From positions 1-6,513 of the forward strand of contig JBBRTW010000417.1 in the NCBI GenBank assembly GCA_038244055.1: a stretch of 6,513 nucleotides of DNA. The letters run 5' to 3'. Below, in pieces: positions 5,794 to 6,513 of this stretch (the first letter of the stretch is position 1; each line of letters starts with the position of its first letter). The translations under genes were made by a program, and so were the position numbers. The notes beneath the pieces were generated by a model. The model made no database searches, had not been told where the DNA came from, and saw only the letters and a program-made list of their open reading frames with translations. The DNA comes from DASPKW01 sp038244055 (GTDB lineage: Bacteria; Planctomycetota; Phycisphaerae; Tepidisphaerales; Tepidisphaeraceae).

Positions 5794-5829
5794 GCCGGCA
5801 GTCTGACGACCCCGCCGACCGGATTAAAG

Positions 5830-6375
5830 ATGGGGTTGGCGGAAGTGACACTGGTCTTCGCCTATCTCAAGCCCTTTCCAGCCCTGCCCCAGTTGCTGCA
5901 AAGGCTCAGCGAGCGCCACGCGACCACGCTGGTCTTCGCCCCCGACCTGGACCCGGTCCACCGCCAGCGCTTCGAACAGCCAGAAGGCGGGCAAGACGGG
6001 GAGGGGGCTCCGGGCCGGATCGCCTTCGCCGACGCCCCCGTTGACCTCGCGGCCGCCGCCCGCGCGTGCGACCTCGCCCTTCTCAACGGCACCCACGCCG
6101 CCACCAGCGTTTTTCTCCAGGCCGGCAAGCCAATGCTGCACATCCCCCTCAACCTCGAGCAAGGCCTGACCGCCCGCGCGATCAGACTGCTGGGCGCGGG
6201 CCTCGATGCCGCGGGCGATGATACCGATCGCCTCATCGCCCGCCTCGATAGGCTCCTCGAGTCGCTGGCCGCGCGTCCGAGTGATTCCTACACCCAGGCC
6301 GCCCGCCGCGCCGCTGCGGCGATGCCCAATGCCGCGAGCGCCGATTCCCTCGTCGATCTAATCGCTCGCTTGTGA
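5830..6375 (+). pseudogene. C-terminal fragment of a GT-B glycosyltransferase (YjiC/MGT-like)
   Basis: About 181 residues match the C-terminal, nucleotide-sugar-binding half of GT-B glycosyltransferases of the UDP-glycosyltransferase type: VFAYLKPFPALPQLL, a strand-loop 'FADAPVDLAAAARACDLALLNG', then 'GTHAATSVFLQAGKPMLHIPLNLEQGLTARAI', which corresponds to the usual HGGxxT...GxPxLxxPxxxEQxxxA donor site (here NGTH in place of HGG). The acceptor-binding N-terminal half, normally about 200 residues, is missing. Upstream of 5830 the frame is open back to 5275 but encodes the antisense of the TnpA remnant and repeats. The ATG at 5830 is merely the first one and has no ribosome binding site. At about 70% GC where counted it looks like native chromosome interrupted by the element. 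A functional short protein is unlikely. Confidence 0.7.
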
Positions 6376-6435
6376 AGCCTTGTCCGCGCGCCACCAATCG
6401 CCCGTCCCCGCTCTGTTCTTGCCGAAGAAGAAGGG

Positions 6436-6513
6436 AAGGCATGAGTACATACGGTGAAAGGCTCTCTCCCCATCCGACCGCGGCCCAGAGAAAGCCCAGC
6501 CCACCATCCCGCG
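6436..6513 (+). repeat. Dispersed approximately 80-bp repeat, copy 2, cut by the window edge
   Basis: This copy begins about 60 bases after the glycosyltransferase stop and parallels 5346-5425 base for base over most of its length, reaching CACCATCCCGCG exactly where the window ends. In copy 1 the heptamer clusters follow immediately, so clusters are expected just beyond 6513. The bases 6376-6435 between the stop and this repeat hold only a weak TTCTT/AAGAA inverted repeat. Confidence 0.75.

Noticed and set aside
5830..6375. Intact short glycosyltransferase
   Set aside because: Only the donor-binding half is present, there is no ribosome site, and upstream sequence is mobile-element and repeat material.

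Overview
The window comes from a GC-rich bacterium (hand counts give about 65-73% GC in the conserved blocks). The short GAGT(T/G)GC heptamer clusters and the IS66-type remnant suggest an Opitutaceae-like member of the Verrucomicrobiota. That is an impression from the repeat style and codon use, not something the sequence proves. The layout is that of an accessory island: a defence core on the minus strand, bounded on both sides by repeats and broken genes.

Left flank (1-362): no gene. It holds three heptamer clusters (53-159), a pyrimidine-to-purine switch with six to seven G-tracts (157-256), and a 14-bp perfect inverted repeat with a second hairpin nested inside it (230-293). I see nothing distinctive in 294-362.

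Small operon (363-1948, minus strand, read right to left): a sigma70-like promoter (1919-1948), a 51-residue Ala/Ser/Lys-rich protein with a good ribosome binding site, a 306-residue protein with a probable winged-helix domain, and an unrecognised protein of about 122 residues whose start overlaps the preceding stop as ATGA. The last gene is only about 43% GC where counted, far below its surroundings, so it looks acquired. No function can be assigned to this cassette from sequence alone.

Defence core (2000-5299, minus strand): one 1099-residue type IIG restriction-modification enzyme with an N-terminal PD-(D/E)XK-type nuclease, a gamma-type N6-adenine methyltransferase and a C-terminal target-recognition domain. 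Composition falls from about 65% to about 53% GC just after the NPPY motif and climbs to about 73% after the recognition domain. This mosaic suggests that the specificity domain was exchanged.

Right flank (5300-6513): a GC hairpin in the type IIG leader, one copy of an approximately 80-bp dispersed repeat, three more heptamer clusters in the opposite orientation to those on the left, a truncated IS66 TnpA-type remnant (minus strand), the C-terminal part of a GT-B glycosyltransferase (plus strand), and a second copy of the dispersed repeat running off the window. The type IIG enzyme needs no partner protein. The small operon downstream is separately promoted and may be an independent cargo or defence module sharing the same insertion hotspot.
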